DNA of 64,000 bases from GCA-2724215 sp015660315 (lineage in GTDB: Bacteria; Latescibacterota; UBA2968; UBA8231), in contig JAPYQE010000002.1 of NCBI GenBank assembly GCA_029941315.1, positions 1-64,000 of the forward strand, given 5' to 3'. Shown here one piece after another: positions 63,986 through 64,000 of the stretch. The notes under the pieces were generated by a model. That model ran no database searches, was not told where the DNA came from, and saw only the letters and a list, made by a program, of their open reading frames with translations. Position numbers and translations under genes: made by a program. Within the stretch, counting starts at the first letter, position 1. Each line of letters starts with the position of its first letter.

Positions 63986-64000
63986 CCACAACACCCACAC

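Noticed and set aside
1..64000. tRNA, rRNA or CRISPR array
   Set aside because: No TPsiC-type GGTTCGAATCC in a cloverleaf setting, no rRNA core sequences and no regularly spaced direct repeats were seen.

Overview
The window reads as part of a chromosome from an uncultured, probably marine or host-associated, Gram-negative heterotroph (about 55-58% GC by eye). The pointers to lineage are indirect. There are six phytanoyl-CoA dioxygenase (PhyH) family genes or remnants, three formylglycine-type sulfatases, several enolase-superfamily sugar-acid dehydratases, and a GH18 protein ending in a YPNPFN-type FlgD-like/type IX sorting domain. From memory this mix is typical of FCB-group candidate phyla such as Latescibacterota, or of Poribacteria; that is inference. 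No rRNA, tRNA, CRISPR array, intact transposase or phage gene was seen.

Left part (1-9.4 kb): a sugar-acid block with the 3' end of a mannonate dehydratase (uxuA), three mandelate-racemase/enolase-superfamily proteins (two with a full D-galactonate-dehydratase-like active site, one lacking a metal ligand), a creatininase-family amidohydrolase and a truncated PhyH gene. It is followed by a tight + strand operon: aldo/keto reductase, cyclophilin-parvulin fusion, DsbB-like, DsbA-like. Next (9.9-20.7 kb) come the metX-metY pair, two MFS transporters, a PhyH gene, a threonine aldolase, a yaaA gene with a gammaproteobacterial look, and two more PhyH genes.

Middle part (20.8-46 kb): polysaccharide and carbohydrate functions. 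These are a CAPSR sulfatase, a 755-residue protein that appears to join an alginate-lyase-like domain to a PhnD-like solute-binding domain, a GH18 protein, a cupin plus sugar ABC transporter operon, an amidohydrolase, a sulfatase with an unusual CMAAR motif, a dehydrogenase/isomerase/glucuronoyl-esterase-like cluster, a decayed sialidase, a CSPAR sulfatase and a frameshifted beta-propeller glycosidase-like gene. The last gene is also split by an assembly gap that looks spurious.

Right part (46-64 kb): an SDR, an alginate-lyase-family lipoprotein and a polysaccharide deacetylase on +. A six-gene minus-strand catabolic cluster follows (TIM-barrel protein, PhyH, GH42-like protein, SGNH acetylesterase, Zn-alcohol dehydrogenase, enoyl-CoA hydratase). 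The end holds housekeeping genes (ychF, an HI0933-type flavoprotein, a lactonase, gamma-carbonic anhydrase) and a last PhyH gene.

Two features cut across the window. First, gene decay is dense: remnants of PhyH, SDR, LysR, sialidase, GH88/105-like and methyltransferase genes, plus frameshifts. Second, a family of G-rich elements about 160 bp long with inverted-repeat ends occurs three times between genes (32.3, 36.2 and 63.8 kb), once ending inside a truncated SDR gene. The strongest candidates for something undescribed are the alginate-lyase/PhnD-like fusion, this repeat family, and the 49.9-57.6 kb catabolic cluster.
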